From the NCBI RefSeq assembly GCF_007992715.1, contig NZ_BKAU01000001.1, forward strand, positions 1,984,001-2,048,000: a stretch of 64,000 bases of DNA, written 5' to 3'. The DNA comes from Chitinophaga cymbidii. GTDB lineage: Bacteria; Bacteroidota; Bacteroidia; Chitinophagales; Chitinophagaceae. The position numbers and the translations under genes were made by a program. This document shows, one piece after another, positions 34,353-43,304 of this stretch; position 1 is the stretch's first letter; every line of letters starts with the position of its first letter. The notes under the pieces were generated by a model that was not told the DNA's origin, did no database searches, and was given only the letters and a program-made list of their open reading frames with translations.

Positions 34353-37193
34353 ATGAAACACGCGCTATCCTTATGGTCCCTTTTTACTGTAAGTTTTACC
34401 AGCGTTGCACAAAAGCCAACACAACCAGATACCGCTATCCGCAAGGTTCTGGACGAGGTCGTTATCACCGGCTATAACACCGCTACCCGTAAGCAATACA
34501 CCGGCGCCGTATCCACCGTTGGAGCGGAGCAGATCAACCATGTTCCCATAGCCTCCTTCGACCAGATGCTGCAGGGCCGGGTTCCCGGCCTTTATGTGGC
34601 TTCCGGCAGCGGGCAGCCCGGCGCTGCCGCCAGGGTGCTGATACGCGGGCAGGCTACCAAAGGAGGCCTCGTATCGCCATTGCACGTAGTGGACGGCATT
34701 GCCGTGGAAAGCGGCGTATTCATGACGATGAACCCGGCGGACTTCGCGTCCGTCAGCGTACTGAAAGATGCCAACGCTACGGCGCTCTATGGCTCGCGCG
34801 GTGCGAACGGTGTGATCCTCATCACTACCAAAAGAGGGAAAGCCGGTGATGTGCAGCTTTCTTTTCATACGCAGCATGGCGTGTCCATGCCTACGCGCGC
34901 CCGCTTCAACATGATGAACACCGCGGAGCGGCTGCAGTTTGAAGAAGAAGTGGGTCTTGAAAACGGCCGCAATATCGGCGCCGGCTGGCGCTTTTCTCCG
35001 CTGAACCCGGCTAACGCCAATCTCTCCGCCTCCGAAAAAGCACGCTACGCCGGCATTCTCGACAGCCTGCGTCATATCAATACGGAATGGGACGATATCT
35101 TCCTGCGGCGGTCAGCGCCTTTCCATGAATACGAGCTGAGCGCATCCGGCGGCTCGGACGCCATCCGTTTTTATTCTTCCGCCAACTATTATACACAACA
35201 AGGCATCGCGCTGCGCTCCGGCATCGAGCGCTACAGCTTCCGCACCAATCTCGATGTGAAAGCGAAACGTTTTACGGCAGCGATCAATATGGCCGTGGGG
35301 TATTCCAAGAACGACCTGATCGAGAACGAGAACTATGCTTCCGTGACCAATACTTTCGCGGCGGTGTATTACGCCCTGCCTTATGAGCAGCCCTATGTCA
35401 ACGGTCAGCTCGTGCATTCCGGCAACAAGGCCCGTTTCGGCGGCGTGTATGATACCCGCGAAGGCTCCGATGCGCTGGAACGGCTGCAGAATACCACCTA
35501 CCGCGTAAACCAGATCAAAGGCGCGCTGACCACCAACCTGCGCTATCATTTTTCAGATAACCTTTACGCCTCTACGAACCTCGGCATCGATTACCGCGAT
35601 AATGCGGACACCCGTACCATCGCTCCCGGCTCCTACAGCGGCAGCCTGCCCGCGGTACCCGGTCGGCAGGGCTCGCATCGCGAGGAATCCGCCCGGTATT
35701 ACCAGTTCACCGCTACCAGCGGGCTGACTTACGCCAAAACTTTCCGGCAGCGGCACGATCTCACCGTGGCGGGCTTTTATGAGTTCAACAGGATGAAATC
35801 TTCCGTGTACAACTTCACTGGTTACGGGATCACACCCGGACTGGCCGGCACGGTATCCGGCATTACGCAGGGCTCCGCGCTGAACGGCTTCATACCGGTC
35901 GTGGGCGGCGGCAAAACAGGCGCGGCGCTGGTTTCCTGGGTGGGGCTTGCAAGGTATGTGTACGATGATAAGTATACGCTTAACGTTACCTTCCGCAGAG
36001 ATGGTTCGTCTACCGTTCCAAAGAAGAACCGCTGGCATAACTTTTACTCCATTGGCGCGGGCTACGATATCAAAAAAGAAGCATTCCTGCAGCCGCTCAC
36101 CTGGCTGAACACCCTTCGCCTGCGCAGCAGCTTTGGTACTTCGGCTTCGCCGTTCTCCGGCAACTTTGCGTACAGCGCGGGGTACGGCGGCACGCGGTAC
36201 GACGGCATGCCCGCCATTGCGCCGGTATCTGTCGGCAACAAGGATTACGACTGGGAATACACAAAGATGCTGAACGTGGGGTTGGACATCCTGCTGCTCA
36301 ACGACCGTATCCGCCTGATCGCGGACTGGTATAACAAACGCACCGAAGGCGTTTTTGTGGACGAGCAGCTGTCGCAAACCAGCGGCTTCTCAACCCGCAC
36401 CATCAACGCCGGTGTTATCCGCAACCGCGGCATAGAGCTGGACCTGAGCGGCGACATCATCCGGAACAAAGAATTGACCCTCACCGCCGGATTCAATTTC
36501 GCGTATAATAAAAACAAAGTGCTGAGCCTCGGCGATGCCAACGAATTTACACAGGGCGCCAGCATCATTCGTGTAGGGTTGCCCGTTAACTCGCACTACA
36601 TACAGAAGTGGGGCGGTGTGGACCCGCAGACCGGCAAATCCAGGTACTACGACCAGAAAGGCAACCTCACCGACGTTTATGATCCGGTAACGATGAGTGT
36701 TGCGGAGTTCGGCACATGGGACCCTCCGTATACCGGCGGCTTCTTCACCCGCGCCACGTGGAAAAGGTTTTCCGCCGATGTATTCTTCAGCTTCGCGCAG
36801 CAGTTCTACCGGTATAATTCAGAGGAATATTATGTGCTGAACAGCAACCAGAACGCGCTCAGCAACCAGTCCCGCAAGTGGCTCGACCGCTGGCGGAAGC
36901 CCGGTGATATTACGGACCAGCCCGCATTTTCGGAACCCCGTACCTTCACATCCCGCGATGTGCAGGATGCTTCGTACGTTCGTTTACGTAATGTGCAGAT
37001 CGCCTACAACATACCGTCCGCGCTGGTGGAAAAGTCAAGGATATTCCGCGGCGCCACGATATATGTACAGGGCCAGAACCTGTATACTTTTACCAGCTGG
37101 ACGGGTTTTGACCCGGAAGACAACAACGGCACGGCGTTTTTTGAATACCCCGCGGCACGGACCATCACCGCCGGTGCGCGCGTGCAATTCTAA
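34353..37193 (+). CDS. SusC/RagA-family outer membrane protein lacking the N-terminal extension
   Basis: 946 residues. Signal peptide MKHALSLWSLFTVSFTSVAQ, then almost directly the TonB-box-like VLDEVVITGYNT and the plug (FDQMLQGRVPGLYVASGSGQ, VLIRGQATKGG, ADFASVSVLKDANATALYG, ILITTKRGKAG); the barrel ends in ITAGARVQF. The carboxypeptidase-regulatory-like domain that most SusC proteins carry before the plug is absent. The frame is open to 34320, but the ATG at 34353 starts the signal peptide and has GGAGGG 16 nt upstream. A separate terminator before it suggests independent expression from the first pair. Confidence 0.9.
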   Translation: MKHALSLWSLFTVSFTSVAQKPTQPDTAIRKVLDEVVITGYNTATRKQYTGAVSTVGAEQINHVPIASFDQMLQGRVPGLYVASGSGQPGAAARVLIRGQATKGGLVSPLHVVDGIAVESGVFMTMNPADFASVSVLKDANATALYGSRGANGVILITTKRGKAGDVQLSFHTQHGVSMPTRARFNMMNTAERLQFEEEVGLENGRNIGAGWRFSPLNPANANLSASEKARYAGILDSLRHINTEWDDIFLRRSAPFHEYELSASGGSDAIRFYSSANYYTQQGIALRSGIERYSFRTNLDVKAKRFTAAINMAVGYSKNDLIENENYASVTNTFAAVYYALPYEQPYVNGQLVHSGNKARFGGVYDTREGSDALERLQNTTYRVNQIKGALTTNLRYHFSDNLYASTNLGIDYRDNADTRTIAPGSYSGSLPAVPGRQGSHREESARYYQFTATSGLTYAKTFRQRHDLTVAGFYEFNRMKSSVYNFTGYGITPGLAGTVSGITQGSALNGFIPVVGGGKTGAALVSWVGLARYVYDDKYTLNVTFRRDGSSTVPKKNRWHNFYSIGAGYDIKKEAFLQPLTWLNTLRLRSSFGTSASPFSGNFAYSAGYGGTRYDGMPAIAPVSVGNKDYDWEYTKMLNVGLDILLLNDRIRLIADWYNKRTEGVFVDEQLSQTSGFSTRTINAGVIRNRGIELDLSGDIIRNKELTLTAGFNFAYNKNKVLSLGDANEFTQGASIIRVGLPVNSHYIQKWGGVDPQTGKSRYYDQKGNLTDVYDPVTMSVAEFGTWDPPYTGGFFTRATWKRFSADVFFSFAQQFYRYNSEEYYVLNSNQNALSNQSRKWLDRWRKPGDITDQPAFSEPRTFTSRDVQDASYVRLRNVQIAYNIPSALVEKSRIFRGATIYVQGQNLYTFTSWTGFDPEDNNGTAFFEYPAARTITAGARVQF

Positions 37194-37211
37194 CCATTCA
37201 ATCTGCAAAAC

Positions 37212-38603
37212 ATGAGATCCTTACGTTTACATAATTTGCTCTTTCTTACTTTGCTGGCGTCCTGTATGGCGGACCTGGATGTAAAGCCGACGGAAAGCAT
37301 CGACCAGGGCGTTGCCTTTCAGTCGGTGGACGATCTGAATGCAGGCGTGCTCGGCGTGTATGCAGCGGTATCCACCAGTACCATCAGCGTGAGCTCTTTG
37401 CTCTCCGATGAAGCGATGTGGCCGCTCGAAAATAACACCAACAGGGGCACGCAGACTTTCAGCTGGAAGCAGGACGGGCTGACCGCGGATGTCATCGTCG
37501 CCTGGGCGAACTATTACCAGGTGCTGGACCGCGCCAACCGCATTCTCGAAGTGATAGACAACGTATATGCCACCACGTTAGAATCGGATACGAAGCGGCA
37601 ATTGAAAGGAGAGCTGCTGGCATTGCGGGCTTTCTGCCACCTTGAGTTGCTGCGTCATTATGCGGTGGATTACAAGCCTGCATCCATGGGCATTCCTTTG
37701 ATGTTAAGGTCGGAGGTCGGCAAGCCCGGCCGGGACACGGTACGCAGGGTATATGAGCAGATCAACATTGATCTTGCCGCCGCGAAATCCCTCATCCCCG
37801 CCGGCTTTTCCAACAAAAACCGCATTACCAACATGGCCGTGAGCGCATTGCAGGCGCGCGCGGCGCTGTGGCAGCAGGATTGGGACGCGGCGATCACCGC
37901 CAGCACCGAAGTGATCGATGCCATGCCGCTGGCGGACAGAACGGAGTTCCCGGACGTTTGGCTGGACAGAAGCAATGCTGGCGTGATCTGGAAGCTGAAG
38001 CGCGAAGCGCAGGACGCGAAGTTCGGCGACTTTTACCGGGACGGCGCCAACCGCGTGTTGTTCGCTCCTTCATTCAAACTGATCAGCACTTTCGATGCCG
38101 CGAACGATGTGCGCTTCGATGCATATATAAAAGATCTTGCGCCGGGAGAGCCCGAGCGGAGATGGACGGTCAACAAGTACGTAGGGGGACAGGCGGCGCT
38201 CGTCAATCTTGCGGACATCAAGCTCTTCCGCGTAGCGGAAATGTACCTGGTCCGCGCCGAGGCATATGCCGCGAAAGGCGTAACCGGCCTCGCTTCCGGA
38301 ACGAAAGACCTGAACGATCTGCGCGCGCAGCGCATCAACGGATATCTCCCGCAGGTTTTCGCAACGCCTGCTGACCTCCTGGAAGCCGTGCTGCTGGAGC
38401 GTTATAAAGAGCTGGCGTTTGAAGGCCACCGGTATTTTGACCTGCGGAGGAAAGAAAGGAATATTGAAAGATGGGCGGCGGATGTGGCGCAGGCGCCCAC
38501 CGCATTGACCTTAACGCCGGATGACAGGGCGTATTACCTGCCCATTCCGGCGAGGGAAAGGCAGGCGAATGAGAATGTTTCACAGCATCCGAAATACCCG
38601 TAA
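37212..38603 (+). CDS. SusD/RagB-family nutrient-binding lipoprotein
   Basis: 463 residues, partner of the SusC-like protein that ends 18 nt upstream. Lipobox LLASC with Cys18, then the RagB/SusD pattern: DVKPTESIDQGVAFQSVDDL, YYQVLDRANRILEVIDN, LKGELLALRAFCHLELLRHY with GIPLML, and the C-terminal LLERYKELAFEGHRYFDLRR and YLPIPARERQANENV. The C-terminal motif is that of the classical SusD family, different from the SusD_2 type of the first pair, so the two pairs are not simple tandem duplicates. Confidence 0.93.
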   Translation: MRSLRLHNLLFLTLLASCMADLDVKPTESIDQGVAFQSVDDLNAGVLGVYAAVSTSTISVSSLLSDEAMWPLENNTNRGTQTFSWKQDGLTADVIVAWANYYQVLDRANRILEVIDNVYATTLESDTKRQLKGELLALRAFCHLELLRHYAVDYKPASMGIPLMLRSEVGKPGRDTVRRVYEQINIDLAAAKSLIPAGFSNKNRITNMAVSALQARAALWQQDWDAAITASTEVIDAMPLADRTEFPDVWLDRSNAGVIWKLKREAQDAKFGDFYRDGANRVLFAPSFKLISTFDAANDVRFDAYIKDLAPGEPERRWTVNKYVGGQAALVNLADIKLFRVAEMYLVRAEAYAAKGVTGLASGTKDLNDLRAQRINGYLPQVFATPADLLEAVLLERYKELAFEGHRYFDLRRKERNIERWAADVAQAPTALTLTPDDRAYYLPIPARERQANENVSQHPKYP

Positions 38604-38605
38604 AA

Positions 38606-38648
38606 AGCAAACGCGCGTTGTACTACGGAAGCACAACGCGCATTTGTT
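38606..38648. terminator. bidirectional terminator between susD and the TlpA-like gene
   Basis: 9-bp stem GCGCGTTGT / ACAACGCGC with an 11-nt loop; T-rich on both sides (ATTTGTTT on plus, GTTTGCTTTTT on minus), serving the convergent genes. Confidence 0.75.
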
Positions 38649-38662
38649 TACGACAGTAATTA

Positions 38663-39808
38663 TTATTGCAATACGGTGCTTAGCTTTTCTTCCAGCGCGC
38701 GGCCCCGGAGGTTCGCCGCTACGATCTTGCCCTGCGGGTCTACCAGTATGTTGGTAGGAATGCCGGAGATACCGTACAAAGGCACAACGGCGGATTCCCA
38801 GAACTTCAGATCACTCACATGGCTCCAGTTCAAACCGTCGTCTGCGATAGCTTTCAGCCATGCATCCTTCGTTTTGTCCAGCGACACGCCGAGGATGGTA
38901 AAGTTTTTATCCTTGTATTTGAGATAAGCTTTCACTACGTTCGGGTTTTCCTGGCGGCAGGGACCGCACCAGCTTGCCCAGAAATCCACCAGCACATATT
39001 TCCCTTTGAATGAGCTGAGGCTCACCTGCTTGCCGCTCGGGTCAGGCAGCGAAAAGTCCGGCGCCTGCTGGTTGATCATGGATTCCGGTCCGCTGGCGGC
39101 GCCTTGTGTTTCTTCTTTTTCCACGTCCGCCAGGAAAGTGGCCATGTCTTTCACCATCGCATTTTCCGGGAAGCGTTTGATAATGTTTTCGAATTGCGCT
39201 TTATGGCCCAGGAGGTCCTTGGCATCGTCGAAACGTACCAGCTGCATGGCAAATACTGCGGGAACGGGATGTTTGGTCTTCTGCGCCGCATCCAGGAAAT
39301 ACTGGCGGTTGCTTTCAGATACCTGTTCGAATGCCTGGCGGCGCGCTTCCAGCAGGCTGTCCGGTGTTTTAGCCATGCGCATGCTGTCCAGCACCTGTAT
39401 TTCGCGGCTCATGGCCTGTGCTTTTTCGCTGTATGTGTTGAGGAGTTGCTGGATCTCGGAGGTGGCTTCAGAGCCTTTCACGCTGATCTTTTCCAGTTCG
39501 TTATAATCGCCGTTGATGCTCATATCTCCCGCATCAAGACCAAGCACGATGTATTTGCCATTTTCAAAACGGATGCGGTACAGTCCCTGTTCGGTCACCA
39601 TACCGTCCAGCTCGAATTTTCCGCTGGCATCCTTCACGGCAGTAGTATCCACTACTTTCGGCGCCTCGCCGGTCAGTTCTTCCAGGTACACTTTTTCAAG
39701 CGGCGCATTGGCCAGCTGTACATCGATCGTGAATGCTCCTTTTTCCGGGTGCGAGTTACAGGCAGCAAAGAAGGCTGCGGCTGCAAAGCATATGGCTAAT
39801 TTTTTCAT
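38663..39808 (-). CDS. TlpA-family thioredoxin lipoprotein with DUF4369
   Basis: 381 residues. Lipoprotein signal (FFAAC, Cys17), a DUF4369 beta domain (about 25-115: GAFTIDVQLANAPLEKVYLE), a helical linker, then an AhpC/TSA-TlpA thioredoxin domain (INQQAPDFSLPDPSGKQVSL, VDFWASWCGPCRQENPNV with the WCGPC redox pair, GISGIPTNILVDPQGKIV with the cis-Pro). It is probably a periplasm-facing thiol:disulfide oxidoreductase. Such genes often sit next to SusCD loci in the phylum; here it is convergent, so co-regulation is not implied. Confidence 0.9.
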   Translation of the reverse strand: MKKLAICFAAAAFFAACNSHPEKGAFTIDVQLANAPLEKVYLEELTGEAPKVVDTTAVKDASGKFELDGMVTEQGLYRIRFENGKYIVLGLDAGDMSINGDYNELEKISVKGSEATSEIQQLLNTYSEKAQAMSREIQVLDSMRMAKTPDSLLEARRQAFEQVSESNRQYFLDAAQKTKHPVPAVFAMQLVRFDDAKDLLGHKAQFENIIKRFPENAMVKDMATFLADVEKEETQGAASGPESMINQQAPDFSLPDPSGKQVSLSSFKGKYVLVDFWASWCGPCRQENPNVVKAYLKYKDKNFTILGVSLDKTKDAWLKAIADDGLNWSHVSDLKFWESAVVPLYGISGIPTNILVDPQGKIVAANLRGRALEEKLSTVLQ

Positions 39809-39834
39809 CCTTTTCCTGTTTTCTGTGATGTGTT

Positions 39835-39842
39835 CAAAATTA
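39835..39842 (-). promoter_or_regulatory. candidate -7 box of the TlpA-like gene
   Basis: TAATTTTG on the minus strand, an exact TAnnTTTG match, 26 nt before the ATG at 39808. No TTG at -33. Confidence 0.4.
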
Positions 39843-39994
39843 GGGTTAAAAATCGGTCGCTCTTCAGCGAAATTGTTAAAATTATGTAGCCGGTTCCGGC
39901 ATGTTACGGAGATATAGTGAACTTATGGCAATAGACAGCAGTGGCGTTGCTGTGGCATCTCCGGCGTTCACGCCGAAATGGATGAACGGCTTTT

Positions 39995-41461
39995 CTAGCT
40001 GTTCAAACGCTTCATTAACAGTTCGTTTGTCAGCTTCGGGTCCGCTTTTCCGGCGCTGAGTTTCATCACTTCTCCCACGAACAGCCCGATCAGGCCTTTC
40101 TTTCCGGCTTTGAACTCCGCCACCTTGCCCGGGAATTTCGCCAGCACTTCTTCTATAACGGGCAGGATGTTTCCCGCATCGGTGTCCTGTACCAGGTTCA
40201 GCGCCGCGGCGATCGCCGCCGGTTCCTTACCCGGTTCTTCGATCATCGCGGGAAGGATGCGGGAAGATGCGATCGAGAAGTTCACTTTGCCGTCCGCTAT
40301 CAGGGCGATCAGCGACGCGAGCGAGGCGGGGGAGAGCGGGAATTTTTCCATGTCCGCGTTCTGCCCGTTCAGCCAGGATTTGACCGGCCCGAGCATCCAG
40401 TTGGCGGCGGCTTTGTGATGCGGGGTAGCGGCGATCAGCGCTTCAAAATAGGTGGCCGTCGCTTTATCGTCGCAGATCACGCGCGCATCATATTCCGGTA
40501 ACCCGAGCTGTTGCGTGTACCGGGTGATCATTTCTTCCGGCAGCTCCGGAAGGTCTTTGCGGATCTTGTTGAGAAATTCGTCTGACAGATTGAACGGCGC
40601 GAGGTCCGGCTCGGGGAAGTAGCGGTAATCATTCGCCTCTTCCTTGGAACGCAGCGGGAAAGAGCTGCCGTTGGAAGCATCGAAGCTGCGTGTTTCCTGC
40701 ACCACCCGTTCCCCGTTCTCCACCAGTGTTATCTGCCGTTTGATCTCACTTTCGATGGCGCGTTTCACGTTGCGGATGGAGTTCATGTTCTTTACTTCCA
40801 CCTTGGTGCCGAGCGATGTGTCGCCTTTCAGGCGGATAGAGATATTGGCATCGCAGCGCATGCTGCCTTCTTCCATATTGCCGTCGCAAACGTCCAGCCA
40901 GCGCACCAGCCGGCGCAGTTCCGTGAGGTATGCGTAGGCTTCGTCGCTGTTATGAAGGTCCGGTTCGGTTACGATCTCCACCAGCGGCACGCCGGCGCGG
41001 TTGTAATCTACCTGTGTGTTGTCCGGGTCCTGGTCGTGCATGGATTTGCCGGCATCTTCTTCCAGGTGGATACGGTTCAGCCGGATGTTACGGCCTTTAC
41101 CGTCCTTGCTGTCCACGAACACCGGCACATGACCGCCGATGCAGATCGGCGCGGTATGCTGGCTGATCTGGTAACCTTTGGGGAGGTCCGGGTAAAAGTA
41201 GTTCTTGCGGGCGAAGAAATTTTCCCGCGCTATTTCGCAATGGCAGGCAAAACCCAGGCGTATGGCCAGTTCTACCGCTTTTTTGTTCAGGAAGGGCAGG
41301 GTGCCGGGGTGACCGAGGGTCACCGGGCTGATATGGGTGTTGGGCAAACCGCCAAAAGCAGCGCTGTCGCTGCTGAAGAGCTTGCTTTGCGTCAAAAGCT
41401 GGGCATGTACTTCCAGGCCTATCACCGCTTCATACTTGTTATAATCGATGCTCGCGCTCAT
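39995..41461 (-). CDS. gatB: aspartyl/glutamyl-tRNA amidotransferase subunit B
   Basis: 488 residues. GatB binds and activates mischarged Glu-tRNA(Gln)/Asp-tRNA(Asn) within GatCAB. Visible are YEAVIGLEVHAQLLTQSKLF, the metal-site region FARKNYFYPDLPKGYQISQ, GRNIRLNRIHLEEDAGKSMH, NRAGVPLVEIVTEPD and the C-terminal YqeY-like tail (GLIGLFVGEVMKLSAGKADP). The frame extends to 41506, but MSASIDYNKYEAVIGLEVH starts at 41461, downstream of a -7 box at 41487-41494, so 41461 is used. gatA and gatC are not in the window. Confidence 0.96.
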   Translation of the reverse strand: MSASIDYNKYEAVIGLEVHAQLLTQSKLFSSDSAAFGGLPNTHISPVTLGHPGTLPFLNKKAVELAIRLGFACHCEIARENFFARKNYFYPDLPKGYQISQHTAPICIGGHVPVFVDSKDGKGRNIRLNRIHLEEDAGKSMHDQDPDNTQVDYNRAGVPLVEIVTEPDLHNSDEAYAYLTELRRLVRWLDVCDGNMEEGSMRCDANISIRLKGDTSLGTKVEVKNMNSIRNVKRAIESEIKRQITLVENGERVVQETRSFDASNGSSFPLRSKEEANDYRYFPEPDLAPFNLSDEFLNKIRKDLPELPEEMITRYTQQLGLPEYDARVICDDKATATYFEALIAATPHHKAAANWMLGPVKSWLNGQNADMEKFPLSPASLASLIALIADGKVNFSIASSRILPAMIEEPGKEPAAIAAALNLVQDTDAGNILPVIEEVLAKFPGKVAEFKAGKKGLIGLFVGEVMKLSAGKADPKLTNELLMKRLNS

Positions 41462-41486
41462 ATTGAATTGTCCGGACTGATTCGCA

Positions 41487-41494
41487 CAAAGATA
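41487..41494 (-). promoter_or_regulatory. candidate -7 box of gatB
   Basis: TATCTTTG on the minus strand, an exact TAnnTTTG match; transcription would begin near 41482 and give a leader of about 20 nt. Confidence 0.45.
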
Positions 41495-41551
41495 TTCAAA
41501 CTGCAAAAAAGCAGGGAATTTTCGCGAAATTGTAACAGATAATCTTGTCCT

Positions 41552-42925
41552 ATGGCTTCTATCGCAGAGATATACACCGCACAGCGCAGCTTTTTCGGCT
41601 CCGGCGCCACCCGCTCTTACGCTTTTCGCCGGTCACAGTTAAAAAAGCTCAAATCGGTATTGAAGCAGCATGAGCCCGCGATCCTCGAAGCGCTGTATGC
41701 GGACCTGCGCAAGCATCCCATGGAAGCGTTCGGCAGTGAAGTGGGGTTGCTGTACGACGAGATCAACAATACATTGACCAATCTCCGCAGCTGGATGCGC
41801 CCTCAGCCCGTCACCTCGCCGCTGCTGCAATATCCCTCCGCCAGCAAGGTGTACCGGGACCCTAAGGGCCTGACCCTGCTGATCGGCCCCTGGAACTACC
41901 CGTTCCAGCTGATGATCGCGCCACTCATTGCCAATATTGCCGCGGGAAACTGCGCCATCCTGAAGCCTTCGGAGCTGGCCCCCGCTACAGCCGCCGTAAC
42001 GGAAAAGGTCATCCGCGAAGCGTTCGATCCCGCCTATGTAACGGTTATCAGCGGCGAAGGGGAGCAGGTGATCCCCGCCGCCATGGAGCACCGCTTCGAT
42101 CATGTGTTCTTCACCGGCAGCGTCGCCGTGGGCCGAAAAATACTGGCCATGGCCGCGCCGCACCTCACGCCCGTAACGCTGGAACTGGGCGGCAAAAGCC
42201 CCTGCGTCGTGGATAAGGGAGCGGATATAAAGACCGCCGCCCGGCGCATCATCTGGGGGAAATGCTGGAATGCGGGGCAGACCTGCATTGCGCCGGATTA
42301 CGTGCTGGTGCACGAAAAAGTGATGGAGCCGCTGGTAAAGCAGATGAACGCCGCCATCCGGCAGTTCTTCGGCGAAGATCCCTTCCGGAGCGCCGATTAC
42401 GCGCGCATCATCAACGAAAAACGATTCGATCAGCTGGCCGGTTATTTACAGCAGGGCCGCATTCTCGCCGGCGGCGAAACCGACCGCGCGGATAAATACA
42501 TCGCGCCCACCCTGCTGACAGATGTGCCGCCCGACGCGCCAATCATGCAGGAGGAGATCTTCGGCCCGCTGCTGCCGCTGATCCCGTATAAAACAACGGA
42601 AGAGGCGCTGGCCGTCATCGCCCGTCATCCCAATCCTTTGTCACTCTACGTATTCACCAAAAGCCGCCGTACCGAAAGAACGTTTATTGAACAGGTGCCC
42701 TTCGGCGGCGGGTGCATCAACAATACGCTCGTTCATTTCACTAATCCGGAGCTGCCTTTCGGCGGCGTGGCGCAAAGCGGAATGGGAAGGTATCACGGGC
42801 GCGCGGGGTTTGATGAGCTGACGCAGGTGAAGAGCGTGATGAAAACAGGCACCTGGCTGGATGTGCCGGTGAAGTACCCGCCGTTCGGGAGCAAGCTGAA
42901 GCTGGCGAAGATGATGATGAGGTAG
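41552..42925 (+). CDS. aldehyde dehydrogenase (ALDH3/fatty-aldehyde type)
   Basis: 457 residues, the short length of class 3 ALDH. NAD(P)-dependent oxidation of aldehydes to acids. Visible are LIGPWNYPFQL (catalytic Asn in the oxyanion hole), AILKPSELAPATAAV, FFTGSVAVGRKI, the general base Glu211 in LELGGKSP, the nucleophile Cys245 in NAGQTCIAPDY, and EIFGPLLPLI. The compact N-terminus and the CIAPDYVLV context point to the fatty-aldehyde subgroup. It is divergent from gatB; TAATCTTG (one mismatch from the -7 consensus) ends 4 nt before the ATG. Confidence 0.93.
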   Translation: MASIAEIYTAQRSFFGSGATRSYAFRRSQLKKLKSVLKQHEPAILEALYADLRKHPMEAFGSEVGLLYDEINNTLTNLRSWMRPQPVTSPLLQYPSASKVYRDPKGLTLLIGPWNYPFQLMIAPLIANIAAGNCAILKPSELAPATAAVTEKVIREAFDPAYVTVISGEGEQVIPAAMEHRFDHVFFTGSVAVGRKILAMAAPHLTPVTLELGGKSPCVVDKGADIKTAARRIIWGKCWNAGQTCIAPDYVLVHEKVMEPLVKQMNAAIRQFFGEDPFRSADYARIINEKRFDQLAGYLQQGRILAGGETDRADKYIAPTLLTDVPPDAPIMQEEIFGPLLPLIPYKTTEEALAVIARHPNPLSLYVFTKSRRTERTFIEQVPFGGGCINNTLVHFTNPELPFGGVAQSGMGRYHGRAGFDELTQVKSVMKTGTWLDVPVKYPPFGSKLKLAKMMMR

Positions 42926-42990
42926 CCGGCTGTTGGGCTTTTGTCAGCCGCCGTTGTGTCACTCACTTCAGCGGTTGTAGCTATAAAAAA

Positions 42991-43020
42991 CGGCCCGCAT
43001 TATACGGACCGCTTTTTTTT
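42991..43020 (+). terminator. intrinsic terminator after the aldehyde dehydrogenase gene
   Basis: Stem CGGCCCG / CGGACCG (one mismatch), 7-nt loop, then C and eight T residues. Confidence 0.7.
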
Positions 43021-43075
43021 GCTTTACACTTAAACTATAATCAAACTTTACTTGCATGTTGGGGGCGCGCTATTG

Positions 43076-43285
43076 CAGCTTCATGGCATGTGCGGAGCAG
43101 GTTGCATGTATACTGTAACTACAGCTTCATGGCGTGTGCGAAGCAGGCATGTGTTCTGTAACTACGGTTTCATGGTGCATGCGGAGCAGGCATGTGTTCT
43201 GTAACTACAGCTTCATGGGTGCATGCGGAGCAGGCAGTGTTCTGCAACTACAGCTTCATGGCGTGTGCTGAGCAAATCCCATGTG
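43076..43285. repeat. 43-bp imperfect tandem repeat array, about 4.8 copies
   Basis: Units start at 43076 (46 bp), 43122, 43165, 43208 (43 bp each) and 43251 (partial, about 35 bp). Each begins CAGCTTCATGG (CGGTTTCATGG in unit 3), has a GCGGAGCAGG-like centre and ends TTCTGTAACTA or close to it. Units are directly adjacent with no spacers, and 43 is not a multiple of three, so the array is neither CRISPR nor a coding repeat. It sits in a convergent intergenic gap, starting 20 nt past the PDZ gene stop as read on the minus strand. Confidence 0.85.
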
Positions 43286-43304
43286 TTTTGCCGCCGGTTG
43301 CAGT

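Larger units (their letters stand above)
42926..43304. other. intergenic region with terminator and 43-bp repeat array
   Basis: 379 bases between the stops of the convergent aldehyde dehydrogenase and PDZ genes. It holds the terminator at 42991-43020 and an imperfect tandem array at 43076-43285, both listed separately. No gene is accepted here. Confidence 0.6.

Noticed and set aside
43076-43285. CRISPR array
   Set aside because: The 43-bp units are directly adjacent without spacers, vary internally, and no cas gene is present.
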